Part shown: positions 33,297 through 43,250 of the stretch, piece by piece
Numbering within the stretch: position 1 is the stretch's first letter
Layout: every line of letters starts with the position of its first letter
Source: Anaerosolibacter carboniphilus
GTDB lineage: Bacteria; Bacillota; Clostridia; Peptostreptococcales; Thermotaleaceae
Length of the DNA: 64,000 nt
Assembly: GCF_014205875.1 (NCBI RefSeq)
Contig: NZ_JACHEN010000001.1
Span: 124,001-188,000 of the forward strand
Reading direction: 5' to 3'
Notes under the pieces: model-generated
The model's database searches: none
What the model was told of the DNA's origin: nothing
The model's input: only the letters and a program-made list of their open reading frames with translations
Made by a program: the position numbers and the translations under genes

Positions 33297-33541
33297 AGAC
33301 ACCTCCTAAGAAAAATGTGGTATTTATAGTATATTCTATCATATTCTAGATTACCAACGAAGTAAACAAAAAAACAAGGTATTTTTTGCTAATACTTTTG
33401 AATTAAAGTATGAATCAAAATAAATGGACATAAGAAGTCGTTGGTTTAATTTTCAAAAGATTTTTATTATTGCTTGCTTGTATATGGTTTTTTTGGGTAA
33501 AATTTTAATAAGAAAATTTTTTAGTGAAGGTGGGATAGGAT

Positions 33542-33916
33542 ATGTTGAGCTCTATTATTATTGCAGGATTCATTACAATGATACTATTTGTCACTTTGGA
33601 AAATTTTCGTAGAGATATGACCCTAAAGCATATCCTTACAGTCAATGAACGACTAAGAGAGTTTATATCTGGTTATCTGGGTGACCTGTCAGGATTTGAT
33701 GTATTCATGGTAAAGAGCTTGAGAGATCGCATTCGAGAAGACTTTATGCACCAGGAGCAAATTGATCATTTCGAGATATCTATGATCGATAGCAGGCATT
33801 TAAAGATTGCCTATGAGATCGATGGAACAAGGGAAGAAGTAGAAATATCTACAGCTTTAGGAAAGGTGGAAATCACAGAGATGACAATGCCTGAAGAGGT
33901 GGAAGGATTCGAGTAA
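33542..33916 (+). CDS. Small membrane-anchored protein (124 aa), unknown
   Basis: ATG 33542 after AAGGTGGG. The first 20 residues (LSSIIIAGFITMILFVTL) form one transmembrane anchor. The remainder is soluble, acidic and alpha/beta, ending EVEISTALGKVEITEMTMPEE. No family recognised. A strong terminator follows. The overlapping 62-codon frame starting at 33424 has no ribosome site. Confidence 0.7.
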   Translation: MLSSIIIAGFITMILFVTLENFRRDMTLKHILTVNERLREFISGYLGDLSGFDVFMVKSLRDRIREDFMHQEQIDHFEISMIDSRHLKIAYEIDGTREEVEISTALGKVEITEMTMPEEVEGFE

Positions 33917-33973
33917 AAGCGTCGATAGGTTTATTTTAAATGGAATACGGATACAACCGTTTCTATAGAAGTT

Positions 33974-34016
33974 GACAAGGCTTTCTATGCAAAAGATAGA
34001 AAGCCTTGTCTATTTT
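33974..34016 (+). terminator. Terminator after the 124-aa protein gene
   Basis: GACAAGGCTTTCTAT and ATAGAAAGCCTTGTC arms, followed by TATTTTT. Confidence 0.85.
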
Positions 34017-34049
34017 TGAGGGGATGAGTTATTCAGTTCATGCCAGCTC

Positions 34050-34262
34050 TTATAGAATCTTTGCTAGGTATTTACCCATATTGGTAAGGGTAATCTTTGA
34101 ATTTGTATACTGTACCAATTGTTCACTTTGCAAGTCAGAAATAAGCTTTCTAAGTTTACGATCACCGCTTATGAGGTCTTCTAATGATATATTTTGGTCA
34201 TCAACCTGATTGACTGCAGATTCTTTCTCGTAAATCATTTTTAATAAAGTGATTTTATCCAT
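34050..34262 (-). CDS. Small winged-helix-like protein (70 aa)
   Basis: 70 aa, starting MDKITLLKMIYEKE after a weak AGGAAAGG ribosome site. The pattern, two helices then KLRKLISDLQSEQLVQYTNSKITLTNMGKYLAKIL, looks like a single minimal winged helix with the wing strand KITLT. Probably a small DNA-binding protein. No neighbour reveals its target. Confidence 0.6.
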   Translation of the reverse strand: MDKITLLKMIYEKESAVNQVDDQNISLEDLISGDRKLRKLISDLQSEQLVQYTNSKITLTNMGKYLAKIL

Positions 34263-34437
34263 TTTGCCATAACCTTTCCTAGAAAAATCTAATGGTACAA
34301 TGCAGTTAGAGGACTGGGGTTTAATATTATTGTATATGACTAAGGATTTTTTTCAATAAGGTATAGGTCACAAAAATAAAATGGGATGTTGTTCCTAGAA
34401 AAGAAGTATAAGACCGTGAAAACTAGGACATGGGAAA

Positions 34438-35844
34438 TTAACGGATGGTGACAAATTTCCATTTTCCAGATTGAAAGCGAAAATATACGAGGGCCCAACG
34501 GACCAGTTGATCGGCAAAAACGGCCATCCAGGCGCCAACAAGGCCATAACCCATGACGCTGACCAATATATAGGAGAGTACGACACGGACTCCTAAAACA
34601 CCAATAAAGGTAGAGAACAGAGGAAATACGGTATCACCTGCGCCACGGAGTCCACCCGCCAGAATAAACTGAGAAGATTGGAAGGGCTGAACCAGAGCGA
34701 TAACTTTTAGAGCCGTGGACGCACTTCGGATGATTTCAGGATCTCTTGTATATAATCCCACAATTTGAGGACCAAATACGAAGAAAATAAACGCCATGAA
34801 GGAGGAAATGATAGAACCGATTTTTCTTGTTTCTCGGGCATATTCCTGGGCTTTATCAGGTTTTTGAGCACCTAAGCTTCTGCCCACAAGGGAAGAGGCA
34901 GCGATGCCAAAAGCTTGACCTGGCTGAAATGAAAGGCCTAAAATACTCAAACAGATCTGATGGGCTGCAAAGGTAACTGTTCCCAAAGCGGCAACTACTT
35001 TTACGAACAGAAAAATACCTATTCGTAGAGCCATTTGCTCTAAGGATGCAGGAACACCAATTTTTATCAGATTATATATGATATCCTTACTTAATCGAAA
35101 GGAACTTGTGAGGTTGATTTTAATAATGCTTCTGCCATTCAAAATATATCGAAGAAGGATAATACTTGCCAACACATTGGAAACTGCAGTAGAGATGGCA
35201 GCACCCGTTACACCCAGCTTAGGAAAACCCAATAGACCATAGATCAGTAGGGCATTCCCGAGGACATTTATAAAATTTACCCGTAGATTGACTTTCATTG
35301 GAAGCTTCGTGTCTCCGGCTCCTCGAAGGGCAGCGGATAGGGCAAAGGTAAAGCCTTGAAAAATGAATCCAACCATGATGATCCTAAAGTAGCTTCTGCC
35401 GATGGCAAGGGTATCCGCCTCCGCACCCACGAAAGCCATGATGGGATCAGTAAAAATAATGGCCAATAGAGAAATGGGTAAAGCCAATAAAAGTTGATTT
35501 AATAAGATGATATGTTTTACTGTATCTTCAACTCTTTCATGTTGTTTAGCTCCTAGATAACGAGCCACCATGGCTGTTCCGCCCACATTAAGGGCTTGAA
35601 TGAGGGATAACCCGATGAAAACAGGCTGATTGGTAATTCCCACAGCGGATACAGAGGCAGCTGCAACTGCAGGATCGCTCTGTCTACCCAGCATCATCAT
35701 ATCGATCATTCCAAACAGGGAACCCAATAGCAGTTCAATCAAAACAGGCCAGGCGATGGTGATAACATCCTTACGCACAGCATTTGAAAACAATAGAGCA
35801 AAGAGTCGATCTTTTTTTTCCAGCATTTTGTACATCGTAAACAT
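34438..35844 (-). CDS. MATE family efflux transporter
   Basis: 468 aa with 12 predicted helices in two homologous halves, exporting drugs or metabolites by Na+ or H+ antiport. Family blocks are WPVLIELLLGSLFGMIDMMMLGR near the N-terminus and FALSAALRGAGDTKLPM, with the matching FILAGGLRGAGDTVFPL in the second half. ATG 35835 (three codons in) is an alternative start with slightly better spacing. It is divergent from an AraC/GyrI-type regulator at 36125, which probably controls it. Confidence 0.93.
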   Translation of the reverse strand: MFTMYKMLEKKDRLFALLFSNAVRKDVITIAWPVLIELLLGSLFGMIDMMMLGRQSDPAVAAASVSAVGITNQPVFIGLSLIQALNVGGTAMVARYLGAKQHERVEDTVKHIILLNQLLLALPISLLAIIFTDPIMAFVGAEADTLAIGRSYFRIIMVGFIFQGFTFALSAALRGAGDTKLPMKVNLRVNFINVLGNALLIYGLLGFPKLGVTGAAISTAVSNVLASIILLRYILNGRSIIKINLTSSFRLSKDIIYNLIKIGVPASLEQMALRIGIFLFVKVVAALGTVTFAAHQICLSILGLSFQPGQAFGIAASSLVGRSLGAQKPDKAQEYARETRKIGSIISSFMAFIFFVFGPQIVGLYTRDPEIIRSASTALKVIALVQPFQSSQFILAGGLRGAGDTVFPLFSTFIGVLGVRVVLSYILVSVMGYGLVGAWMAVFADQLVRWALVYFRFQSGKWKFVTIR

Positions 35845-36124
35845 CTCTTTTCGAAAATGAATTATAGTGAATATATGAGAGAAAATAAATATTTAGACTC
35901 TCTAAATATAATATCATAGTTGAAAGTGTTTTACTATAAAGGACATGGAAATTTCTAGATAAATTTACCTGTTATCACACTATGCGTTTTGAATAATTTT
36001 TTTATGTCTGCATATTTGCTTGTTATACGCGTGAAAATGAATGAACCCTACATAATTGTGCACGAAATGTCGGATCGGTAGATTTAATTTCTGTTATGCT
36101 ATTCATGAGAGGGAGGTCATGTAA

Positions 36125-37000
36125 ATGGATTTGCTTGAAAAAATGAATGGGGCATTAAATTATATTGAAGAAAATCTTACGACTGATATTGATTTTAAAG
36201 AAGTAGCTAGGCTGGCTTTCTGCTCGGAATATCATTTTAAAAGAATGTTTTCTTTCATTGCAGGTGTTACGCTGTCGGAGTATATCCGTCGCAGACGCCT
36301 TACCCTTGCAGCATTTGAGCTTAACAACAGCAGCATAAGGATTATTGATCTTGCAATTAAATATGGATACAACTCACCAGACTCTTTTACAAGAGCTTTT
36401 GAAAGTTTGCATGGTGTAACACCGTCAGAGGCTAGAAATAATGGTCAATCACTAAAAGCCTATCCACGAATGACCTTTCAATTATCTATTAAAGGAGGAA
36501 GTGAAATGAACTATCGCATTGAAGAAAAAGACGCATTTCGCATAGTGGGTATCAAGAAAAGAGTGCCTATCATCTTCCACGGCGTGAATCCAGAGATTGC
36601 CGCTATGTGGAAAACTTTAAATGAAGAGTTAATAAATAAACTTAAACAACTTTCCAATGTGGCGCCTTTGGGGCTGATTCAAGCATCCACGAACTTTTCT
36701 GAAGGGCGAATGGAGGAAAAAGGAGAGCTTGATCATTATATAGGCGTGGCAACGAAGAATGAGTGTCCAGATAACCTGGCGCAGCTCGAAGTTCCTACCT
36801 CAACATGGGCTGTATTCGAAGCAGTGGGACCATTTCCTGATACGCTGCAAGATATCTGGGGGCGTATCTATTCCGAATGGTTCCCATCCTCAAACTATGA
36901 GCAGACAGAAGGGCCAGAAATCTTGTGGAACGAGCATAAAGATGTAAGTTCACCAACTTTTAGAAGCGAAATATGGATACCGGTTTTGAAAAAGAAATAA
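36125..37000 (+). CDS. AraC-family regulator with GyrI-like effector-binding domain
   Basis: 291 aa. Residues ~1-105 hold two HTH motifs of AraC/XylS type ([16 protein letters not shown] and [32 protein letters not shown]). Residues ~130-291 form the AraC_E_bind/GyrI-like domain, beginning [20 protein letters not shown] and ending with [10 protein letters not shown]. Such proteins sense small hydrophobic compounds and activate efflux genes. It faces the MATE gene across a 280-bp intergenic region. GGGAGG precedes the ATG. Confidence 0.92.
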   Translation: MDLLEKMNGALNYIEENLTTDIDFKEVARLAFCSEYHFKRMFSFIAGVTLSEYIRRRRLTLAAFELNNSSIRIIDLAIKYGYNSPDSFTRAFESLHGVTPSEARNNGQSLKAYPRMTFQLSIKGGSEMNYRIEEKDAFRIVGIKKRVPIIFHGVNPEIAAMWKTLNEELINKLKQLSNVAPLGLIQASTNFSEGRMEEKGELDHYIGVATKNECPDNLAQLEVPTSTWAVFEAVGPFPDTLQDIWGRIYSEWFPSSNYEQTEGPEILWNEHKDVSSPTFRSEIWIPVLKKK

Positions 37001-37104
37001 TGAAGGTGACCTACAACGAGTCGAATTTTTATCAAAAGGTTACAGGTGCCTATAAGCATAGTGTGAGATTGTTATTTATGAATGAATCTATGAAAAAATC
37101 GATG

Positions 37105-37132
37105 GAAAGAGGGCTAGTTTTAGCCCTCTTTC
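37105..37132 (+). terminator. Terminator after the AraC-type regulator
   Basis: GAAAGAGGGCTA-gttt-TAGCCCTCTTTC hairpin. Confidence 0.75.
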
Positions 37133-37252
37133 TATACTGTTCTCCAAATACCTAATTTTACATTTTTTTATTTCCTATAGAAAACTAGACAATTCAAGTA
37201 ATCATCCGTAATAATATATAGAGGAAAAGATTAAAGTGAAAAGGGGAGAAAG

Positions 37253-37582
37253 ATGATGATGACCACAGAACAAAAATTATTGTGTGCGATTGCCCACCTT
37301 GGGTGGGTGGTGGCTTTACCCATATTGGCACCATTGGTAATCTTGATATTAACCAATGATACCTTCGTAAAAAATCAAGCAAAAGAAGCCTTAATTTTTC
37401 AGATTGGGGTAGGGATTCTGACCGTTGTATTTGGCATTCTATCCATTCTACTTATCGGGATTCCTCTTTTATTGATATTGCTTGTAGGTGCGTTGATTTT
37501 CCCAATCATAGCCGTGGTGAAATCCTGTGATGGGGTAGATTATTCCTATCCAGTTACAGGAAGTGTGGCACGAAAGTTTTAA
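37253..37582 (+). CDS. DUF4870 domain membrane protein
   Basis: 109 aa with the family opening EQKLLCAIAHLGWV, three hydrophobic segments and a conserved NQAKEALIFQIG between the first two. The end is KSCDGVDYSYPVTGSVARKF. Function of the family is unknown. AAGGGGAGA precedes the ATG and a terminator follows. Confidence 0.85.
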   Translation: MMMTTEQKLLCAIAHLGWVVALPILAPLVILILTNDTFVKNQAKEALIFQIGVGILTVVFGILSILLIGIPLLLILLVGALIFPIIAVVKSCDGVDYSYPVTGSVARKF

Positions 37583-37598
37583 AGAATAGAATATCAAT

Positions 37599-37634
37599 AA
37601 GGACCAAAGGGCATGTCCTTTGGTCCTTGTTCTT
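37599..37634. terminator. Bidirectional terminator
   Basis: AAGGACCAAAGG and CCTTTGGTCCTT, 6-nt loop, T-rich flank. It lies between the convergent DUF4870 and deoxynucleoside kinase genes. Confidence 0.8.
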
Positions 37635-38255
37635 TCATAGCGATGACAGGGATGAAGCCAAGTGTTTTTCGATGATTTCTACAATCTTGTCCTTTTCTTG
37701 AAGAATGTCCACTGCATCCACATCGATTTCAATCAAGGGTGATAAAGCGTATTCATGGCGCCACTGGGTGTATTTTTCATTTAGTCTCTCCCAGTATTTA
37801 CGGGGTACAATGAGCTCATATTCACGGCCTCGGGTCTGAATATTCTTGATGGCTTGATCTACAGAGCATTTTAAATAAATCATTAGCCGAGGCGGAAGGG
37901 AATGCTCCAGCATATTATCTAATAAGGTAACATAGGTGGTGTACTCTTCCTTGCTCATGAAGCCATCTTCGTAAAGCATGCTGGCGAAAATACGATCACC
38001 AAAAATAGAACGATCTAGAATACCGCCGCCGTTTTTATGTACGGCTTTAATCATTCGAAATCTTTCGTTGAGAAAATGAATCTGCATGGTAAAGGCCCAG
38101 CGGGTTTTATCCCGATAAAACTTATCCAAGAGAATCTCTGTATCAGGATTACACAGTTCATGGAAGGTTGGAATATTTAGTTCCTGTTCAAGAATTTCAG
38201 CTAAAGTTGTTTTGCCGCAGCCTACAACACCGTCGATACAAATCACTGGATTCAT
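37635..38255 (-). CDS. Deoxynucleoside kinase
   Basis: 206 aa from ATG 38255 (AAGGAGAG upstream). P-loop IDGVVGCGKTT near residue 6, a DRS motif in GILDRSIFGDRIF (substrate and arginine contacts), and a lid region IKNIQTRGREYE match the dNK/dGK-dCK family of salvage kinases. It phosphorylates deoxynucleosides from ATP; base preference cannot be set from sequence. A 5'-deoxynucleotidase gene lies elsewhere in the window at 43251. Confidence 0.87.
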   Translation of the reverse strand: MNPVICIDGVVGCGKTTLAEILEQELNIPTFHELCNPDTEILLDKFYRDKTRWAFTMQIHFLNERFRMIKAVHKNGGGILDRSIFGDRIFASMLYEDGFMSKEEYTTYVTLLDNMLEHSLPPRLMIYLKCSVDQAIKNIQTRGREYELIVPRKYWERLNEKYTQWRHEYALSPLIEIDVDAVDILQEKDKIVEIIEKHLASSLSSL

Positions 38256-38443
38256 CCTCTCTCTCCTTTGATTATTCATAGATTATGTATCATTATATCA
38301 AATCATGGAATGGTATATCAATTCTTTCTTCCTTCCCATGAATCTGTTTGCATTATGGGTAAGATGTGGTAGAATTTGATTAAAAGTCGTAGGTTCAGGA
38401 AAACCTATAACTAAAGCTGAAAAAGGAAAAGGTGGAACAATAC

Positions 38444-39280
38444 ATGGTTGAGATCGGCAGATTTAATAAATTGAAAGTAGCAAATTTCACTGCAATTGGT
38501 GCATATTTAGATGCAGGTACAGAGGACCCAAAGGATAACATATTGCTACCCAATAATCAGCTTCCAGAAGAGGTTGAGGAAGGTGATGAATTAGAGGCAT
38601 TTATCTATAGAGATTCCAAGGATAGACTGATCGCTACGATGAAGAAGCCTTTGGCAGAAGTGGGCGATTTGGCATACTTGAAAGTAGTACAAACTTCTGA
38701 TATTGGAGCGTTTTTAGATTGGGGTTTAGAAAAGGATTTATTTCTGCCCTTTGGAGAGCAAAAATATAAGGTGCAAGAGGGCAGAAGCTATCTTGTAAGG
38801 TTATATATCGATAAAAGCGGGCGGATTAGTTCCACCACTGACATTGAAAAGTATTTAACCACAGACAGTCCTTATAAGAATGGAGATCAAGTTACAGGAA
38901 CGGTTTATCAGGTGAAAAAGGAAATCGGCGCTTTTGTAGCGGTGGATAATCGTTATGTAGGTCTGATCCCTAAGAATGAATATTTCCATGATATACGGAA
39001 TGGGGATGTAGTTGAAGCCAGAGTAGTGACGGCAAGGGAGGATGGAAAGCTGACCCTTTCTCCTCGGAAGGCGGCCTATAAGCAAATGAAAACAGATGCA
39101 GAGACCCTGCTGGAGATTTTGGAAAAGAAGAACGGATTTATTTCCTTAAACGATAACAGCAGTCCTGAGCAGATTAAGTATCATTTGAACATGAGCAAGG
39201 CAGCCTTTAAGCGAGCTATAGGAGCCTTGTTGAAACAAAATAAGGTAGAGCAAACAGAAGATGGATTACGATTGAAATAG
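38444..39280 (+). CDS. cvfB: S1-domain RNA-binding protein CvfB-like
   Basis: 278 aa from ATG 38444; the usual family start 'M.EIG..N.L.V' fits this ATG better than the GTG at 38432. It has three S1-like beta-barrels (around GAYLDAG, IGAFLDWG and IGAFVAVDNRYVGLIP) followed by a winged helix at the C-terminus (ISLNDNSSPEQIKYHLNMSKAAFKRAIGAL). Relatives are YitL and CvfB, which bind RNA and influence virulence-gene expression in staphylococci. Confidence 0.9.
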   Translation: MVEIGRFNKLKVANFTAIGAYLDAGTEDPKDNILLPNNQLPEEVEEGDELEAFIYRDSKDRLIATMKKPLAEVGDLAYLKVVQTSDIGAFLDWGLEKDLFLPFGEQKYKVQEGRSYLVRLYIDKSGRISSTTDIEKYLTTDSPYKNGDQVTGTVYQVKKEIGAFVAVDNRYVGLIPKNEYFHDIRNGDVVEARVVTAREDGKLTLSPRKAAYKQMKTDAETLLEILEKKNGFISLNDNSSPEQIKYHLNMSKAAFKRAIGALLKQNKVEQTEDGLRLK

Positions 39281-39364
39281 GGTGCCCAGAGGGCACTCTA
39301 TTTCAATGTTTAATGCTTTTATGTTAGAATGGAGATAGTCATTACAACATTTGGAGGCATGGGT

Positions 39365-40495
39365 ATGGAAAAGGTTAAGCTACTGCATTGTGCAGATTTT
39401 CATTTTGATACGCCCTTTCGTGAATTGGCAGGTGTAGAGGCTGAAAAGCGCAAGGAGGACTTAAGAGAGACCTTTGGCAGGGTTGTGCAGATGGTCAAGG
39501 AGGAACAGGTGGACGTGCTGCTGATCAGCGGAGATTTTTTTGATAATGATCGGGTCATGAAAACAAGCCTAGATCATATCATGAAAAAATTTGAAGAGAT
39601 TTCGAACGTCCGGGTATTTATCTCTCCAGGCAATCATGATCCCTATACGTACAAATCCTATTATCATCTTGTACAGTGGCCCAAGAATGTCCATATCTTT
39701 GACTCAAATTTAAAGGGGATTGTCATTCCGGAACTAAATCTATGTGTCTATGGGGTGGGTTTTTCAAAATCCCATGAAAAGCAGTCCTTAATCCAAGGAT
39801 TTCAAGTGGAAGACAAAAATATGCTCAACATTATGGTACTTCATGGTGAGGTGGTATCCGAGGGACAAGGGAGTGATTACAATCCAATTACCGAGAAGAT
39901 GATCAGTGATAGTGGATTGGATTATCTGGCCTTGGGACATAAGCATGGTTTTTCTGGCATCATGAGGGCAGGGGAGACCTTCTGGGCCTATAGTGGAAAT
40001 CCAGAAGGAAGAGGCTTCGATGAGGTAGGCAGCAAGGGAATTCTCCTGGGTACTTTGGAAAAGAGTCGATGTGATTTGGTTTATCGAGAGATTTGCAAAC
40101 GTAAGTATATGGTAGTCAAAGTGGACATAGAGGGGTTAGATACTTATGAAGAAATTTCAGAAAAGATCAAGGAACAAATTATTGATTCTGAGAGAACCCA
40201 GAATTTATATAAGATCATACTAACTGGGGAAGTAAAAGAGGGTTTTACCATCCATCCAGAAGTTTTGCGAGAAAAGTTGTTTTCTACGTTTCACAATGTA
40301 AAAATCGTGGATGAAACTACGCTAGCCCTGGATTATGAAGGTTTGGCCAATGAATTTTCTCTTCGGGGCATCTTCATTCGAAATATGATGGAGAGGTTAA
40401 GTCAAACTCAAGATGAAGAAACAAAGAAGCGGATAAAGAATGCATTGAAGCTAGGAATTCAAGCATTGGGTACAGGGGAGGTGAACATTGAGTGA
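39365..40495 (+). CDS. DNA repair exonuclease (YhaO/SbcD-like metallophosphoesterase)
   Basis: 376 aa from ATG 39365, 8 nt after TTGGAGG. Phosphoesterase motifs run in order: LLHCADFHFDTPF, ISGDFFDND, SPGNHDPY, MVLHGEVV and YLALGHKHG. These provide the two-metal Mre11-type active site. A C-terminal capping region follows. Its stop codon overlaps the GTG start of the ATPase partner, so the pair is translated together as in Bacillus yhaO-yhaN. Confidence 0.88.
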   Translation: MEKVKLLHCADFHFDTPFRELAGVEAEKRKEDLRETFGRVVQMVKEEQVDVLLISGDFFDNDRVMKTSLDHIMKKFEEISNVRVFISPGNHDPYTYKSYYHLVQWPKNVHIFDSNLKGIVIPELNLCVYGVGFSKSHEKQSLIQGFQVEDKNMLNIMVLHGEVVSEGQGSDYNPITEKMISDSGLDYLALGHKHGFSGIMRAGETFWAYSGNPEGRGFDEVGSKGILLGTLEKSRCDLVYREICKRKYMVVKVDIEGLDTYEEISEKIKEQIIDSERTQNLYKIILTGEVKEGFTIHPEVLREKLFSTFHNVKIVDETTLALDYEGLANEFSLRGIFIRNMMERLSQTQDEETKKRIKNALKLGIQALGTGEVNIE

Positions 40496-43236
40496 AGATA
40501 AAACGTCTACGGGTTGCACGTTTTGGTAAATTGAAGGATCTGGAGATACAGTTGGAGGATGGATTAAATATTATTTACGGTGAAAATGAAGCAGGGAAAA
40601 CAACACTGCAAACCTTTATGAAGGCGATGCTGTATGGGCTGGGGTCTTCCAAGAAAGAGATCAGGGATAATGAGCGGAAGCGGTTTTTGCCTTGGAATGG
40701 AGACGACGCAGCAGGTGAATTGCTTTTCCAAGATGATCAAGGGAAAGAGTTTCTGATTAAAAGAAGCTTTGGAGAAAAGAAAAAGAAGGACGACATCCTT
40801 ATTCTAGATCCCATTTCCGGGGATGAAATAAGTTTTGTTGATAGAGACCAACCAGGCCTATCTTTTTTTGGTATGGGGGAAGAGGCCTTTGAAAAGACAG
40901 TATTTATTAAGCAGCTTCATAGTCAAGTGGAACGGGACAAAGAGGATGAGATCATGAAGCGATTAACCAATCTTCATCAAACGGGAGATGAAGATACCTC
41001 ATATCATAAGGCCATGAGTGCTTTACAGTTGGCCCGCAAAGGTTTGATAGGCCAGCGGAAAATGGGAAGATTGGATGAGATGAAGGCAGCCTATGAAAAA
41101 TTAAAGGAAGCCTGGGGAACCGCAAAGAACCTCCAAGAAGAAAACATTCATGATCAGATGACTTTGAATCGTATTGGCGAACAAAAGAAAGCCTTAAATG
41201 ATGAGATCATAGATTTGGAGAAGAAAAAAAGGGAACTTCGCATCATAGAGCAGAAACGAGAGTATCTGGAGTTACGTCATTATTCAGATCGGATCAAGGC
41301 GTTGACGTTGGCCCTTGAGGAAAAACAGAGGGTGTTTAAGGAGATCAATGAGTCTCATATCCTCGATTTAAGACACCAGTTTAGACAATGGAAGGAATTG
41401 AAAAGACAAGGTGTGGAGTTCACAGAACTATCGAGAATGATAAAAGCCGAGTATGAAGAGAAAAGAGCCTATCTCCAGCATTTCCAGAAAGATGATGTAG
41501 AAGAGGATCTGGAGATCAAGCTGACGCAAATGATTCATGAGAGGAAACAATTAGAAGAGCGCCTAATGAATTGGGATGCTCTGGTAGACGAAATCCAGGA
41601 ACTGGAGATGAAATTACGGGGGGAGCGAAACAATTTAGGCGTCTTAAGGAAATTTGAGGACGTGACTCCCAATGAGGAATTGGACATTTATGACAAAGAA
41701 GAACAGCTTAAAGAACTGAAGGCGAAATTGTCTGGAGACCAGCAAAGAGAGCATCTTCAACTCAAACGGAAGATGTTAAAAAGCAAAATAAAGAATAGTG
41801 TTTTCGCCTTAGGGATAGGTATCCTTGCTTTGATCGTAGGCGTTATTGGCGGCTTGAAGATGAACCCTTCCTTCTACATATCCAGTGGGATCGGTTTGCT
41901 GCTAGGGATTTCCGGATGGTTCGCTAGAAGAAAGGTATGGAAAGAACTGATAGATGTTGAGGAAGAAATCTCTGTTATTGGAGATAGTCATAGTATAGCG
42001 AAAGAAATGGAAGGGATTCGAAAAAAGCTTGGAGAGATATACTATCGCCTTGGAATCATGGATTTCCAAGAATTTCGGACCCACATGATGAGATACACAG
42101 AGAAGAAGAATCACATGGAAGAACTTCGGATTCGTATCGAAGAGCGTAAGAAAAATATAAATGGGGAGAGTACACAGGAATTAAGAAACAAACTGAAGGT
42201 TTTGAAGGGCGATATGCAAAGAATTTTTACCCGATGGGATTGTGATAGTCTAGAAACCTTCAGTGAGCGTTTTAAAAACTATAAGAGAATTCTTTCTGAA
42301 CAGGAAAGGACGGAGAAAGAACTTAGAGATATCGTTGAAAAGATCCGGCAGATTGAGCTGCAAAGAGAAGAAATTGAAAAGGATTTACAGAATCAATTGA
42401 AGCTCATCACAATAGATGAGACAGAGATAGAAAACGGTATAGCCAGAATGTCGGAGGGCTTAAAGGAAATCAGCGACCTGGAGAGAAACAAGAACTCCTT
42501 GGAGGATACCTTTAAAAGCCTGTTAAAAGGGAGATCTTTTGAGACTATTCAGGAGGAGCATAAGGCTTTTGAAGATCTGATTGTATTAGAGGAAGGGACA
42601 ACAGAGGAAGCTTTGGAAGAAAAATTGAAGGAATGCCATCAGCAGTTGATTGAACTAGAAAAGCAAATCAAGGACCTTGAGCATCACATCCAGCATCGCT
42701 TTTCCCATAGTCGCAGCGTGGCAGAACTTGAAGAAGAGATAGGGATCGTGGAAGCACAAATCTTGGAGCTAGAAGAGGTGGCTGCTGCCATAGATTGCAG
42801 CCTGGAGGTGCTCGAAGACTCTTTTCATGAGATTCAGCGGAGCTTTGGACCAAGACTAAACGATTCTGTGGGAGAAATTTTAGGACAAATCACCCGGGGA
42901 AAATACGATGAACTCAAGATTTCAGAAGGATATCATGTGAAGATTGTAGATCCAGTGGAGGATAAGATCAAGGAAATGGACTATTTCAGCAATGGTACCT
43001 GGGATCAAGTTTATTTCGCCATGAGAATGGGAATTACGAAGTTGATTTTTGACGGAGCAGCAGTGCCAGTCATCATGGATGATGCCTTTGTCCAGTATGA
43101 CGAGGGCCGACTGGGAGCTGTTTTGAATTATCTTTATGGATATGCAAAAAATCATCAAGTGATCCTGTTCACATGTCAAAAGAGAGAACTTGATTTATTA
43201 AAAGGCTTTAATGATATAAATTATATTTATTTATAG
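40492..43236 (+). CDS. SbcC/YhaN-like ABC-type ATPase with coiled coil and membrane hairpin
   Basis: 914 aa starting at GTG 40492 (GTGA overlap). The N-terminal Walker A is GENEAGKTTLQTF. Long charged coiled coil covers about residues 150-430 and 500-780. Two hydrophobic segments near 437-480 (VFALGIGILALIVGVIGGL and FYISSGIGLLLGISGWF) form a membrane hairpin, as in YhaN but unlike SbcC. Towards the C-terminus FSNGTWDQVYFAMRM is the signature region and VPVIMDDAFVQYDEGR the Walker B/D-loop. It works with the upstream nuclease subunit, probably at membrane-associated DNA ends. Confidence 0.88.
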   Translation: MKIKRLRVARFGKLKDLEIQLEDGLNIIYGENEAGKTTLQTFMKAMLYGLGSSKKEIRDNERKRFLPWNGDDAAGELLFQDDQGKEFLIKRSFGEKKKKDDILILDPISGDEISFVDRDQPGLSFFGMGEEAFEKTVFIKQLHSQVERDKEDEIMKRLTNLHQTGDEDTSYHKAMSALQLARKGLIGQRKMGRLDEMKAAYEKLKEAWGTAKNLQEENIHDQMTLNRIGEQKKALNDEIIDLEKKKRELRIIEQKREYLELRHYSDRIKALTLALEEKQRVFKEINESHILDLRHQFRQWKELKRQGVEFTELSRMIKAEYEEKRAYLQHFQKDDVEEDLEIKLTQMIHERKQLEERLMNWDALVDEIQELEMKLRGERNNLGVLRKFEDVTPNEELDIYDKEEQLKELKAKLSGDQQREHLQLKRKMLKSKIKNSVFALGIGILALIVGVIGGLKMNPSFYISSGIGLLLGISGWFARRKVWKELIDVEEEISVIGDSHSIAKEMEGIRKKLGEIYYRLGIMDFQEFRTHMMRYTEKKNHMEELRIRIEERKKNINGESTQELRNKLKVLKGDMQRIFTRWDCDSLETFSERFKNYKRILSEQERTEKELRDIVEKIRQIELQREEIEKDLQNQLKLITIDETEIENGIARMSEGLKEISDLERNKNSLEDTFKSLLKGRSFETIQEEHKAFEDLIVLEEGTTEEALEEKLKECHQQLIELEKQIKDLEHHIQHRFSHSRSVAELEEEIGIVEAQILELEEVAAAIDCSLEVLEDSFHEIQRSFGPRLNDSVGEILGQITRGKYDELKISEGYHVKIVDPVEDKIKEMDYFSNGTWDQVYFAMRMGITKLIFDGAAVPVIMDDAFVQYDEGRLGAVLNYLYGYAKNHQVILFTCQKRELDLLKGFNDINYIYL

Positions 43237-43250
43237 TCAGGAGGACAGCT

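Noticed and set aside
33424-33612. 62-codon ORF upstream of the 124-aa membrane protein
   Set aside because: No ribosome site and large overlap in another frame with the better-supported ORF at 33542.
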